DNA of 64,000 bases from Nematostella vectensis (taxonomy: Eukaryota; Cnidaria; Anthozoa; Actiniaria; Edwardsiidae): positions 19,271,969 to 19,335,968 of the forward strand of contig NC_064035.1 in the NCBI RefSeq assembly GCF_932526225.1, given 5' to 3'. Position numbers and translations under genes: made by a program. Below the pieces are notes generated by a model that saw only the letters and a program-made list of their open reading frames with translations, was not told the origin of the DNA and made no database searches. Position 1 is the first letter of the stretch; each line of letters starts with the position of its first letter. Below, piece after piece: positions 1-14,000 of the stretch.

Positions 1-1978
1 ATCATAGACCGGAAGTATCTCCTGACAGATGGCTCATCGCATTTATAAGGTTCTCAACCAATGGGTCAACCTAACGGAAGTTCAAGACTCCTCGGTATTG
101 CAGCAGTTAATAATCACATCCAAAGGCAAATCAATAAATATACTACTCAAATGATCTAGTCTAGTCTAGATGAAGGGGCCAGGAAAAAGATAACTGTTGT
201 CCTACAACACAATCTAGCAACATAAAACACACGCAATACCCTATGAAGGTGACCATTTTTTGTAAAGAAATATATATATACTTGTTTAAACTTTTGCTTG
301 AACAATAATGTCCCGAGACATTAGACGGATGACCAAAAAATGGTAAAACTAATTTTGTATTTCCAAAAAGACACAGTTTTAGAGTTTGTTGTTTTTTCGA
401 GAAGAATATAGAAAATGAGCTAATATATTTTGATCTAAGGGGTGATTTGGTTGGGAAAATAGCTGATAAAAACGAATGCCATCGCATCGGGTAGATCACG
501 AGCTTTCTGCCAGAGTTTGAAATCCCTGGAATTGTATGGTTTGATTTTTATACAAAGTACTGTCCACTGAGCCATCTCAAGAAAGTTTGTGCTTCTTAGG
601 TGCGCCAGAGAGTAGTGGCGATACCTTCTCGTCCTACTTATAGCACCCCTACACTCAAATCTCTATAAAGGCAAAGCTTATAAGAAATTCCCAAAATGCT
701 TTCTTTGTCATATACCTCCATTCAAAAGACACTTTATTCAGGAAAGTGCAAATTTGGCTCAGAAAACTCTGCTATTCTTTTTTCTTGAAATTTTACTAAA
801 CAAATCACCCATTTAAGGGACATATTCTCTGGTCTGGCAAGAGCTCCATTAACTGAGGTCCCATCGTTAACCCTTGTTTAAAAGTATAGCTTTATGTCTT
901 ATGTTAACACTAGTTTAAATACTTTTGTCAAAAAAGTCAGCGTTTAATACGCACGCATACTTTCATTCTTGTTCGAACTTGATAAAAGACTGCACTGACC
1001 CTTCTCCCCTGCAGAAATTCTTTAAGCTTCGAGGGCTACACCGATTAATATTTTATTTTTGGTCTATGTCCACCTCTTTCCTATAATACTAAGTTGGAAT
1101 GGTTTGTTATTGTTTGTGAAAGTATTTTTTCTATAATATGTCAGCTCTTCGAAAAGTTAAAAAGACTCTTCCCAAAGGGAGTTTTTATCCACACAAACAA
1201 GCCACTTGAACACCTTCTAGCTGCCTTATTGCTATTGTTATGTTCATATTTTTTCTAATAACTTCAGCACCTGCTCAAATGGTTGGAAATTAGTCTTGTC
1301 CCAGTAGGAGATTGCATAGTCCATTGTACAAATTGCTTGCTACCCGCCTCCCTATACGTTTATTCACGTGTGCTTTGTTATTTTAAAGAATCGGTATATG
1401 TTTGTTCGGAAGCTTATTGGGAGCCCGTTATATATTATTTTTCTTATGCTCGCAATATCGGAAAGATAAGAACAAGAGAATTCGATTAAAAGAAGATAAT
1501 TGTTTCAATAAATTTTTGTTTTGCTTATAAATGATTGAATTGGAAACTCAGCAGGAGAAAGAGAGTTCGTTTTTACTTATGTTTGAGATTTTTAGATCTT
1601 GTCTTTTACTTTTTGTTCGAGACGTTTAGATCTTATTCTTCACTTTTTGTTTAAGATTTTTAGATATTATTCTTCGCTTTGCTGGGAATGGGCAATAAGA
1701 TAGCCATCTAGACCGTCCAAGAACAGTGCTCCTGAATTGGGTGCAAAAAGTATCTCGCACATTAAGTGGCTACCACACGCTCCCCACGAATCCCGCCTTC
1801 TCTGCATGACTCCACAATAAATACTTGTTTTCGTGACAGCTGTAGTTCTCTCTTTTATTATTGTAGTTGATGTATGTGTTACAATGCAGGCATATAATCA
1901 AATGCTCCAAAGTTGAGTTAACTGTTCAAATCTTGCCCAAGTGGCAATAATAAACAAAAGCTCCACATATCCACATAC
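1..1978 (-). other. intron 2 of the minus-strand otx gene (partial)
   Basis: This stretch follows the exon 2 donor and should be intron up to an exon 3 outside the window. It is AT-rich, with frequent stops on both strands. I see no homeodomain helix 3 sequence, RNA gene or clear repeat in it. Confidence 0.6.
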
Positions 1979-3497
1979 CTGCACCCTTGACTCTGGAAGG
2001 TTGATTTTAATGGCGACTTCTTCTCTCATGAAGATGTCGGGGTAACGAGTCTTGGCGAACAGCTCTTCTAGAATCTCGAGCTGATTTTTCGTGAAAGTCG
2101 TTCGTTCTCTTCGCTGCTTTCGTGGATAGCCTTAAAAAAGAAATATAATATTGAAATAGTGTGCTTAACTCAATATTTAACCAGAACACTGAGGAAAAAA
2201 TGAACGAATTGAAACTGTTTGTAGATAAAGTAACAAACCAGAATTCATATTAGTCTCAATTGCGATTGTTCCTTGGGGGGTATTGCCCCTGTTCTCTTCC
2301 CTGCAATTTTGCCCAATTTGGGATTACGGGTGTAACAATTTGTAGCCTCCCCGATGTTACCAAAGGGACCAGTCACAGGTAGCATCATTCAAGCTAAGAA
2401 TAATATCACGAAAACTTTTAACAAAAAAACGAACAAGTTTGATACTAATAGACTATGCGTTAAGGATGTTGTAAGAATTGGTTGCCAATTAAAAAAGCAT
2501 AAAAATTAAAAAAAGCTGCTGTCTGTGGCGATAGTGGTTTGGGTACAAGAGGAGAGTTCTTGTTTTACTATGGTCAATCACTTCTCTTTTCCAGGGTCAT
2601 TAGCTAGCTTTCTTTTTCGTTTGTTTCAGTCGAGTGCATTTTTCTCTTTGTTTTAAAAAAAATCACTGCCACTATTTATACTCTCAGATCCCTCTCTGTG
2701 TTAGCTGGGTCAGGCATCTTTGGAATTGTCCGGCAGGAAATCGAAAATAGTGTTGCCGTTCTTTTAGGGAAAACAACGTTGAATACTTATAGTTTACTTT
2801 GTCTATTAAAAGGTAGTTAGATGGGAATGTTAGATAATGTATGGTTCAAATGGTTGTCTAGTGACAATGACTTGGCTTTTTAAAACATGTTTCTTGCTTT
2901 GTTGTTTTTTAAGCAGTTCAAATCAAAGTGGGTAAGCTTAGAGAGGATATATCGACGAATTTATAAATCTGAAGCTTACAAGCTTGCGATATTAGTAAAT
3001 GATGTTTACGACATTCCATCCCATGTCAAGCAAATCTCATTGAAAAGTTGATATCTCTTTGACAACGCTCCCCATGTTGTTTCCATAAGCTTTTTCAAAA
3101 CTCATTACACCACCTAAAAGAGCGATTAACGTCCCGTCGAATACAACAACACAAGGAAAGATGAACGGCCGACTTCGCGCGATGAACGACACCTTCCCCT
3201 CAGTTGAGAACTCAACATTACACTCTCGTGGTACTGTGAGTGACAGGGAGAGCGTAGACTTATTTTTTATCCCTCTAAAAGTCTTCCTTCTTAGACTAAA
3301 GCCTTTCCTTTTACCACAAGCAAAAGGAATGATAACGCACGTAAAAGACTTTGGGTTATTGTGAAACGGCGGTACTCTAAACTGTACCTACCGAACGCTG
3401 GTGGGGTTACCATTGGACCGAACATCTCTGAGCTTCTCGGAGGCATATTGAGGCTTCCCATAGGGTATGAAGGATAGTTGTTTAAAAAGCCTGCCAT
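1979..3497 (-). CDS. otx: otx homeobox gene, 5' two exons (3' end outside window)
   Basis: Otx-class homeodomain transcription factor (nuclear, DNA binding). Exon 1 is 3497..3392 and begins at an ATG opening with [13 protein letters not shown], rich in Pro, Met and Ser. A GT donor lies at 3391-3390. Exon 2 is 2130..1979, with an acceptor ending TTTTTTAAG and donor GTATGTGG at 1978. The two exons total 258 nt, with introns in phase 1 and phase 0, exactly as in the paralogue at 35009. Exon 2 encodes the homeodomain arm and helices 1-2, from [10 protein letters not shown] to LPESRVQ. Exon 3 should begin VWFKNRR, with the Otx-defining lysine 50. I found no such sequence between 1 and 1978, so it lies beyond the left edge. 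The exon 2 family assignment is secure. Exon 1 rests on position, phase and similarity to the paralogue's start (MAG...PSYPM). Confidence 0.9.
2131..3391 (-). other. intron 1 of the minus-strand otx gene
   Basis: A 1.26-kb intron bounded by GT (3391-3390) and AG (2132-2131). It is AT-rich; I see nothing else in it. The paralogue's matching intron is only 152 bp. Confidence 0.8.
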
Positions 3498-6400
3498 GTT
3501 TTGTCTTGCTTGCCTACTTGACAGCCTGCGTCAAGACGATAGGGGTAGCGTTAGTTAAACCCACAGTGTATTGTGCGCTCACTCTGTTCCCCCAGACCCC
3601 CCATAGCTTATGAATATACCTTATTAGTGAGACCGCATCTTGCAAAAATCCTTTTGATAAGTTGTCTTGCACTGAGGGCTAGTCAAACAACGACGTCAGG
3701 CAACAAGTGGGATTTGTCGCACTTCACGTCCGTCAAAGTCACTGGCTAAGCTCCAGTGTAGAGAGCTCTTTTTGCACGCGCAGGTAACGGTGTAGTCAGA
3801 TTATATACCTCCGACCTAGTGTTGTTGTGTTTTAGCGATATGTTTACTTGTATTTACTTGTAAGTTCTCAATGCCGTTAGCTTTAGTCCATAATGTTTTC
3901 AAAATAGTCGTGATTTGCCCGGTGTCTGTTCTATCTTTTTATTTGCTTTATTTTTTTTGTATCATAAAGCAAGGAATTATGAGTCTCCATTGCAATAAAG
4001 CTATGTGGGAGGTCAGAGAAGCACAATTGTCAAAGGAAAGGAAGCCGCAGCGATTCTTTTGAAACTTATTCCGGATTAGGTAAAAAAACAGTCACGGTCA
4101 AAATGGACAAAGATAGCCCTCCCACTTTTAAGCTATATAAAGCAAACAATCTTTAGTATGTCTTTTTAATCATCGACTGTCACGTATTTGTAAAGAAATT
4201 TATTTGTAATTTTGAAATGTTGCTTTACGTTTTTTTTCCTCTTTGAAAGGACAATAACTTCAAATACCCCACGGTTCACTTTGCTTCCGATGCAATTTCT
4301 CGCAGGTGATAATTAGGAAATTAGAGGAAAACAAAGAGTGATACAGCTCAACTACCAACCTCCGAGGCGGTCGATTTACGCGGCCAAGCATTTATATTAC
4401 GAATGTAGAATCGTCAACAGCAGACCCGGAGATAGCCTAAGTTAGCCCTAACTTCGCTCTACTCACGTTTTAAACAATAAAATAAAAAAGTCTTCACTTC
4501 ATTATCCCAACACTTAACTAAACATTCAAATTATCCAAACTAAATATACGATGTGAGGTCGCACTTCTTTTATTTGATCTGCTGTCAAGTCTGTTAACAG
4601 AAAGGACAGAGAGAGTCAACACATTGTCAACACTGCCTTTCAATAAAGTCGAACTGTGTCTGTGATTAGAGCGCTCTTTTGCTAACTGCAGGCGCCTTTC
4701 ACTCGTATGTATCTTAAGAAATGACGATAGCTTTCCGATGATTCAAAACTATTAAAAGAGCTTTTTCGCGAGATAATTGGCCGACAAAAGTAATTAACTA
4801 AAGGGTGGAAAAAGCCATCGGACCAAACAAATGAAGGCCTGAGCAAACAATACATTGCATTGATTTCTTGGGTCTATATAGTGTTATTTAAATAGTTGGA
4901 ATTGACAGTATTTTAACGGAGGTTATTGTTTGTCGTGACCCTTTTCAATTCAGTAGTTTTTATGGACATTTTATCTAAACATAGATATTACCACTTTTGA
5001 TTTTTGGTATTCGCTGAGATGAGAGATATTCAAAACACTGAATGGTTTAAAATACAAAATAACCTAATTTTACTAATAAGAAAATTCATTTAAGAACAAG
5101 TTGAGAATCGTGTGAACGACTTTGTATAACAAGATTTTCACTATATACTCACACAGGATCCAAACTTACGAGTTTTGTTCAGTTGCTGTTTAAGCAATTA
5201 TGACTCAACATTTAAGGTATAGATAAAGAGAAATAAGAAAGTTCCAGCAAAGAAGCAGGTGATTCGTTTGGGTTTCAGGCATTTTTCTCCGAGAAGGATT
5301 TCATTATTAAGATAATTATTCGAAATCCCCCATAATTGGGAAGCCAAAATGGCTCGGTAGAGAGAATTCATGACAAGTCTACTTTCATCCACGGGTAACC
5401 GAAAACGAGTAATTATACAACACAGAAAAGAAATCTAACTTGTGTTATCTTTTCTAAAATATTGCAAAAATACCGGAAAATGAAATACTATATGTTTTTG
5501 GCTATCAAGAACGTAATGTCTCGATCTCTTTTTAAAGGCAGTCTTTTCGGTTGCTGTGAATGAAGCGGAAACTACGAATTAAGAACGCGTGTTTCGGGCG
5601 TGAAAAGACTTCAATAAAACAAGTTCTTGCCTCCCCAATGACCACGAATAAAACCAGAAGATAATTCCATTCTGAACACTTACCCAACAAGCACAACGAA
5701 ACACGGATTTGGTTAGTTAAGTCAAAAAATCTTATATAAAATAATGAGATTGTTGAGATTTTCCGCTGAGGGCAGTATCAGAGGCTCATTGAATAGGATT
5801 GGGGTCTTGAGCTTGTGGTTTTGATCAGATAGAGCAAATCTCTCGTGTACTTCTGTGTACTAGTTGATTACTACAACTGGTGGTTTACATGGTTTTAAGC
5901 TAGGAATTACAGTTTAAGAATTAAGTTTTACAAGCGATGAGGTGGAATACATAACTAGCTCAACAAATCGCTCATCTTTTTAGCTAAGTTAAGAAGCCTA
6001 TTTGTGTATAGACAAAAACGTTTGAAACAATTTTTGGTGAGTATTTGTTATTGAAAATTTGGAGGGGTTGTCCGACATTTTTACTCTTTCATTATTACTT
6101 ACCTTGACTCAAAACATTTGTTTTAAAAGAACAACGTTTTTCTTCAATTTCGTTGGCATTTATTTGTAGTTTTTTAAGATATACTTTTACAAAAAGTATT
6201 TTATTTTCTTCTATATAGAATCATTGGTTGCAGAGTGGGCATTTTTGCCACATTCGAAACTAGAAGATAAGGCGGAGTTTTGAAGACCTCAAAATACTAA
6301 TAATATTGAAAAGATAAGGTGCTCATATAAAAAACTTGTTTCTTTTTCAAACCTATCTGCATTCAATCACCTATATCAAACATAGTTAGCAATAAAGCTT

Positions 6401-9400
6401 TTGAACACCTATAGAAGCACACATAGAAGTACAGTTTCACTACTTTGTAAGCTCACATTTCCAGAGCGAACACATACATGACTAAGCAACTAAAGATGGA
6501 CTTTTCAAGTCTTTTGCTATGCAAGAAGCTTCGTATGGAGAGTTAAATACCTCGCTGGTATGATCGCAGGTATTGACAACTATAAAGAATAATTTGGTTA
6601 TATTTTCACGAATATCCGTGCGGGCTTGATGTGCGTGTGATGTCTTTCTGTTTACAAATGGCAAATCGCTCGCTATCGTCTTTTTTAAGGGGCGAAGAAA
6701 AAAAAATGTTATCTTATAGTTATAAGGAACAACTAAAAAACGTCTTTGCTTGACCATGTTTTGTTATTTACGTCTATCGCAGAAGAAAATTCAAAACTCT
6801 TCAAAATGGCAAATAAAAAAAAGGATTGTTCTAATTAGTCGGGTCCAATTGCATACTTGATTATCGGAATTTGAAAAAAAACAAAAAAAACAAAGCAACT
6901 AGCATACCTTTTTCTCGGAAGAATTTGCCCGATGATGTTTTGGTCGAATGTTATGTTTGCAGATATCCTTGCGAAAGGTGAATGAACGAATGTCGTCCCG
7001 GGTACGTAGACCAACTAGACTACTCGGGGGGAGGTTTCCGGCTTAGTGTGTTTATGTGCACGCGAGTAAATAAAGTCTGTTAGGGTGCGTTAACGTGAAA
7101 CCACCGCAAGCTCAATTAACCTTCCAAAGCACCACTTCCCGACCAACACAGGGGATGGATTAGATTATAAGATGGGCAATTTTGTCTAGTAGTTTCGACT
7201 AAATTTTCCATTGACGAACAGAACTAAAAAGCCGAAAATATTATAAATGCTGTTTTGAGCTAAAAAAGAAGGGATCTGAAAACATTTTAGCGTATAAATT
7301 TGTCTTTTTTAGTTTTAGCATTTAACTGTAGTTGAAAATAACTTTTTATTTTAATATTTTTTTCTTTTCTTTACTTTAACGACAAGATAAGCTAATAAGC
7401 GATCGACATGTTTTATTTTACGCCAGATATCAGGCTACGGGGTCCGAAATATGACTCTTGTTTTTTCATTAGCTCGTGTATCCGGCCATTTGTTATATCT
7501 GCTGTTCTTATCCTGGTAGTGTTAGACCCTGGAAGTTTCGCTTATTTTTCACGAATAGTGTTACATCCGATCGCACACCAAAACATTAACTGCGTTACTC
7601 GTGCATTTGGATAATAAAAAAACGGTGAAAAATCAAGGATAAGTATGGTATTTTCTCTTAAACGCATCAGTATTGAGATGAGAATAACATGAAATTATTT
7701 TTTTGTGGAATTACGGAATTTAACGGGGAGCTGGTAACAGTTAGGACCTCAACTCGTCCACGATAGTTACTTATCTAGTCGTTTAAAAAAGGGCCAAAAT
7801 TTACTGATATCTTCACGCTTCAAGACCCTATTTTGAATGAGAATTTTTAGAATTTGAGTAAATAATTAAATATTGCTGTTTGCCCGTGTTATTTGTTTAG
7901 TATTGGCGATTAAGTGTGAAATGAAAGGATGCACGTATTCGCACACCTGTGTTCGTGAGATTCCTCTAGTTATTGCCAAATTCGCTCATTCGTAATAATC
8001 AACAATTCCCGCTAATTCCAGAGTCTTTCGTTGTTTCACTGGTGCGAATTGATAAGTAGCTTAGTTACATTAGATGAAACACATTGGTGTCTTTAAATGA
8101 AAAACAGTTAATTTTGTCGGACACAATGCGCAGGCACACTTCTCAAAAACGCTTCACTAAAGTGTTTTGACGGTTTCCACACGGTGGCTAAATACAACAA
8201 GGAATGTGTGTGTACTTTGCTTATAGCTCCTAGTTCTTGCCTCGGTTTAGAGCATAATAGCAAAGTGTTAGCCACACGTTTGTACTAAAGTAAATTTTGA
8301 TAATTACTATATCTTTGATTAGTCATGTCAATCATTTTCCTTTTTTCTTTTCCAAAAGACTCTTTCGACTTTTGCTTTTTTGCTATATCTTTTTCTTTTC
8401 TTTTACAAAAGCTTTTCCTTTTGCTATATGTGAAGCAATGGCGTGATAATGCTTTACAAGATATTTTCTACAGGTGTAGAATATGATAAGGTTTCGAAAA
8501 GTCTGTACATCCTCAATGGTTTTTGATTTCTATAACTGTTCTAAAGGGTATTGCGGAAGGTAATAGCGGTAGTTATGGCAAAAAAATAGAGGGAAAATAT
8601 TAAGGAAAAAGCATTGACTTTAGAACCGAAACCTACCAAAAACACCTATAAGGGCAAATAAAATGTCGACACTTTTTGTAACGTTGCAAAATAAAGAACA
8701 GTTTATTGGCAAGTGCTGTCATTAATGGGACAAAAGGAGCTTTTTGTTATCTAAAGTCTTGCATTGAGTGTGTATTAGCATAATAATGGCGCATTTAGCA
8801 AGGAAAAGATACAATGTTTCAAGGTGTCTCATGTAAGTGATATTTCACCACCTTGCATTTGTATTTGTAACCAGGGTTCTTTTTTATTGTAACAGACGTT
8901 TGAAGACCATCACTTAACAGTGACGAGTTTATACGCGAGAAGTTAAAAGCCTAAAAACCCCGGAATAGCGAACGACTAGTTGGAGTATGTAGAAGAATTA
9001 AAAGATCATCCGTTGAATAGGTTCCTTCCTAACTTTCGCATTTTTGTCAATGTATTACTCAATCGTAAACCACACTAAGGGATTTTCTTCTTTCAATCAA
9101 TCACACGCACCGAGTCTATTCTCTACCCCAGACCGTTGCTGTCTCGAAGAAAACGTTGCCTCGCGCACACATCAAAGCTATACAGAGCTACGCAATAGCG
9201 CCTGATTCATAGCGTTTGTACCTCGTAACTGTTTCGGCTCGTTTACTGTGAGTAGTTAGCTTTGCCGGGAAACAAGAGGGTGCATTAGACTCGCAGAGGT
9301 TTCTTTGCCGTGCATATCCGGCTCAACAATTAGGAGTATAGTTACCTTGTCAGAGGAAGGGGGCTAAGTCCTAAGACCACTCAAGTTTTATTTTGTGGAT

Positions 9401-10774
9401 TGATTCAAATACTGACACTACAATCGGCAATTCTTGTTGTCTCGCATGTGTAGATTCTTTATCGGATGAAATACAATCATTATTGATTACTGCATCCTTA
9501 AAAGTAATCTTTTCTTTATAGATTATTGTGTATTTCATATTTCTTACTTTAGTCTCGCACATAAATATACTTGGTTTTCCGTCAAAATGCAATCATTTTT
9601 TCACTGTGACAACAGTTTCTTACTGCAGGGGAACCTGTAAATCTCTTGCTCTAATGGGCCCTGTTTGCCTCTTACTTTTCCCCTTTCAAGCAGTTACCTC
9701 GATAGCCCAACTTTCCCTACACATCACACGGCTGCCATTAGCACCTTACACATGATCAGGCCTACGGTGCGCATACTGTTGTACTATTGTAAAACTATTC
9801 TTTTAGTTTAGAGGTTAGATCTTTTGTCCTTACTTTTTAAAAGTATGGTTGATATCTTACCTTGTGAAGATCAAGATAATACTTGCGGATGTGTACTGCT
9901 ATCAAAGTTTCTTTACTACGGAATCTGCGTCAAAGAGGAAATAGTGGTCATTAAGCAGTTTTCACGGACCCGACGTCCTCTTAAAGCCTTGCTGATGGCC
10001 TGGCTACTGGTCACATGGCCTCGCCTTGTACTTTATTTCTATTTGACTACAGACAATCTTCTAAAACTTAACCTACACCTGCACTCGTCCTGTTTCCTTG
10101 TTTTTCTTCAACAACTTATTAGATGCTCGGGGGAGATATTAAATTGGAAAAAGCAACGAGCGAGTGTTTTGTTTGTAACAAGAGACGGGCGGGCTAGTCC
10201 AGATGGCGAAAGAGTTTTCGGTCGGCAAATGCACAAAGTAGCTGTTATTGAGATTATCGCAAATGAATCAAGTTTCTCTCGATTATTTCTGTAACTTCTG
10301 AGACTAAGCGCTTCGAAACAATACCTCGACAGTTTTGTTCATTAAATAAAGATGGCCAATCTTAGTATGGTCCTCATCCCTTGTCAACTTAAAATTATTC
10401 AAACACCATCTAAAAACGTCCCTCTTAGGGTTACATCCTATGAAAGTTTAAAAAAAGTAGTCGAATCTGTGGATTTCTTAGCGTAAAAGGATTCCATTTA
10501 AAATGTAATGTAGGACTTTTCTAATTTAGCATTGTAGGTAAGAAGGGAATTTTTCTCGCCTAATCCTGTAGGCTTTTTATAAATGAACAAATTATGTTGG
10601 TCTGGGAAAGCAGTTTAAAGGCTTCCGACCCGGGCTTTGAAAGGGGTCGTTAATAGTAATTAACAAGACTTATAGAGCGACTGTATACACTCTGGTCGGT
10701 ATCGCCACCTCTAAATAAACTCTCCGCTCACGATATGGCCCGCCCGGGCGTTGGGCCAACTTAACTACCCTCTT
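3498..10774. other. intergenic, no gene supported
   Basis: AT-rich sequence between the first otx gene and a short repeat cluster. Open frames are short and show no recognisable domain. A pyrimidine-rich stretch with repeated CTTTT/GCTATAT words lies at about 8336-8430. No RNA gene was recognised by eye. Confidence 0.6.
3801..3807 (-). promoter_or_regulatory. candidate TATA box of the minus-strand otx gene
   Basis: TATATAA on the minus strand, about 305 bp upstream of the otx ATG at 3497. It is supported only by motif and position. AT-rich DNA produces such motifs by chance. Confidence 0.2.
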
Positions 10775-11004
10775 GAAGACCTTTCCGCTATTTTAAAACT
10801 GGGCTCACCAGAGAACCGTTACGCTATCATACAATTTGATTGCTCAGAGAACCTGTTGGCTATTATACAACAAGACCCCTTAGAGAACCTGTTGGCTATT
10901 TAATAAACTATATTATTATAGGGAATCTTACAACTGGGTTTCTTAGAGAACATTTGCGCTATAATGGAATAGGCTCCTCAGAGAACCTTTGCGCTATTAT
11001 TACA
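10775..11004. repeat. degenerate repeat of about 36 bp, six copies
   Basis: A core like GAGAACCTGTTGGCTATTAT recurs at 10775, 10811, 10847, 10883, 10946 and 10981. Spacings are 36, 36, 36, 63 and 35 bp. The copies have diverged by several substitutions each. This is an old, decayed minisatellite. Confidence 0.65.
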
Positions 11005-14000
11005 GGTGATAATGAGCTCACGGGAATTTCATTAGCAAGCCAGCTAGGCTAGTGAAGAAATCTGATTTAAGATGATTTTCATGCAAGAACATGTATCAAC
11101 AAAGGTAAAGACTTGTATTAAACCTTTTATATATATATTCGACTATGTATGCCTCATTTTAAAACTTTTATTCCTTTTTTGGGCAACCACGTATTTTATT
11201 TTGCTCCCCATTTTTATAAGTACCGGTAACTCAAAGGAAATATCAGAGAAATAAAGCCGAAGAACGTCTAACAACTGAAAGATGAAATAGTTTGGATTCC
11301 TTGAATGGAACTTTTAGGATGGATCGAGTTGGGTCGCTTGAAAAAGGGGTAATTTCCTGGCTAACAAGACTCATCAATACCGTATTGGTGGAGCAAGGAT
11401 GAAGGCAGAGTCGCCAATTGTATTAGCTCCCTGATCGGCTTGGCTACTATGATCGCTACCGTACACACACGCTTCTTGTTGAATGAAAGGAAAATAAGAC
11501 TAATTTAAAAGGCGGATGAGAAATGCGATTTCGAGGACTTAAGACGTTTGAATTGCGTTTCGGGTTCAAAACGATTGAAAAATACTTATCTTGTCTTCTG
11601 TGTGTGTTGTGGGGGTGGGGAAAATGAATTTTTTCTTCATTTTCAGCAATCGTATTGTCCCGCAGAGAGTCGGTAACGTTGGTTGCATAGCAGTGTTTTA
11701 TGGAAAAGTACAATTGTATCTGGGGGTAGTTTAAGCATCCGATCGTTGAAGCATTGATCTGATGTCGTTAATAAAGCATCCAGACTACATTCGCGGATGG
11801 CTATTTTGACTATTTGAATGTTACAAATTCTATTTATAACATTCTTTTTGCATTAACACTGACTCTCTACACACATTTGATGGTCCTAAAATGAACCTTT
11901 TGGTAATCACACGACACAGGCTCGTAGCCTGTATAGTTATCCTGGCACAACAAGGATTTTAACATTCAAAAAGGTCCACTTTTTGGATCCCCCCCTTATG
12001 AATAATCCTTGGAGAGGTCTGCATACTTTTCGTGTGCGCATTTTTTCTTTGAGCAGATCAGTTTGGCATGTGAATGGTAATTTTTTTTATCTCAAGTCTA
12101 GGTCACCTCTATTGATGCTGGAACTTGCGATGCGAAGCTAGCGCATAAAAGGGAAAGGATGGAGAGAGGAAAATTGGAAATCAGCACTTAGCGCCTGAAT
12201 AAAGTTTTAATGTCTTCCATGATGCATTGCTAAGTGTTGTTGACATTCCAAACCCGGTGCATGATGGGAAAGTGTTCCTGTGCCGTCCCCTATTTATATT
12301 CATCAAGAAGACCCCATGAGTTTGGTAGCAAGCTATGAGATTTGCTGAATTTTGAGTTTGCTTGATTTCTTAGACGTGTCTTGTTCCTTCGATTTGTCCA
12401 ATTACTGCGCTAACGCGGGTTTTTTTTATCTGAAAAGTCGCTCATGTTCTTTTAAACAAATTCAAAAAATGTATTTAGAAACATGAAAACTTACAAAGGT
12501 GGCATTGAAAATTCGAACGATTCACTTACACAATAACGTCTAAATGTCTAAACATTTTAGGATTATAGAAGTAACGTCTATAATGTCTTGAGAATGTCTA
12601 GAATGTCTTTTCGTTTTAGTTACTAAATTCAGTTGCCAAAATAAAAGAAAGTGTTCGTATCAAGAGCAAGACAAAGACCTTGCCTGCTCGATATGCCCCG
12701 GGCTAAGTGTGTCCCGTGTCGGATGATGCTGAAACGTGCACGGGAACAGTTTCACGTTCGAATTTACGAATGCCATATTTCTAGCAAAACATTCACTTTA
12801 ACAGTATTTCTTTGTTTGCTTTTTACAATGCCACTGCTTGGGGTTCGTTGATGAGGAAGGGATTGACTTTAGAAGAGGTTTTGATATGTTTTTAAGCAGT
12901 CATACACCGTTAGGTGATGATTTAGAAAAACCGAAATAGGCAACCGGATCTTCTGATGCTGGAGCTATGATGAAATGTCATCAGCAGAATTGTAAACTAT
13001 TTAAAAACAACAACAAATCCTACAATATTGCACTCAATTTTAAAGAAAATTACACACGTTTGCTTTGGTCCTTCAGAAATAATTACTAAATTATGTTATT
13101 AGATAATTAAATATCGATTCTGTTGTCAAATATGGCGATCATTATTTATTGAAATCGTTAAAACGTCCTTAGAAAAGAGATTAGCCACCAGGACTGAATG
13201 TCAAGTCTTTTGCCCCGAATTAGAGCACTTATGAAGTTTAAATTTATACCAAATAAGTAAACAGCATTTTAGATGTCCAGATCGTCCAGAATAAACAACC
13301 GAGGAATGGCGTGTTTATTTAAAAAGACCGGATAAACTTTACAAACCGACCTTGGTAACACAGCCTTAATATAGGGTAAACCTTGTAGTACAAAGTGTAA
13401 AATGCTAGCTTCGTTCGGACATTTTGATATTTTGACTAGCCCGAAACGTGGTTTGTTGAAGAGCGGGCCACGAGGCCTCTGTGCCTTCCCTTCTACCTCA
13501 TCGCATAGAAACATTTTACAGCCGCCAGATAACATCTTAAAAAGGTTAATCCTTCGCTCATTAGAGAAATCCAATAACACTAGGGTATTAGGAAAACATT
13601 GTGACACTTAAACAAATCTTCGCGCAGTCTTTTACGCCCAAATGTTTACGTTCAGTGCATTGCGCGCCGGATTAGGGAACCTGGGATGTCTGTGGAGTAA
13701 GACGTCGCTACTTACCTAATCGTAGACGCGAGAGAAGATGTAATCCGTGGCCCCCAGCTCTTTCAAGTGCTTTAGCCTCGCTGATATAATCCTACGTAGA
13801 GTATCACAGGAGCGCCTCAGTTACTTTGTAGCACGACTTCCGTTTCTCTCTTTCTGTGGAAACTCGAGACTTGGCATGCTTCGCCGTGAGCCGGAAACGT
13901 GGTTAACCTTTTGCTGGGTAAACTACAGGATCCGCCCCCTTGTTAGAAACGATTGCGAAATCGGGAAACCTTAGCAGTGCTGCATAGTTTTCAAAAATCT

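Noticed and set aside
161..499. 112-codon minus-strand frame
   Set aside because: AT-rich, no domain, lies inside the otx intron; chance frame.
1..1978. Third exon of the minus-strand otx gene
   Set aside because: No reverse complement of VWFKNRRAK coding sequence found; the exon must lie outside the window.
9824..10294. 156-codon open frame on the plus strand
   Set aside because: No domain, no ATG at its start, no splice context; a frame of this length is expected by chance in 64 kb on six frames.
10775..11004. CRISPR-like spacing of repeats
   Set aside because: Eukaryotic context, diverged copies and no conserved spacer length or cas genes; it is a decayed minisatellite.
13269..13611. 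Overlapping frames on both strands
   Set aside because: No domain and no supporting signals; both-strand openness is better explained by composition.
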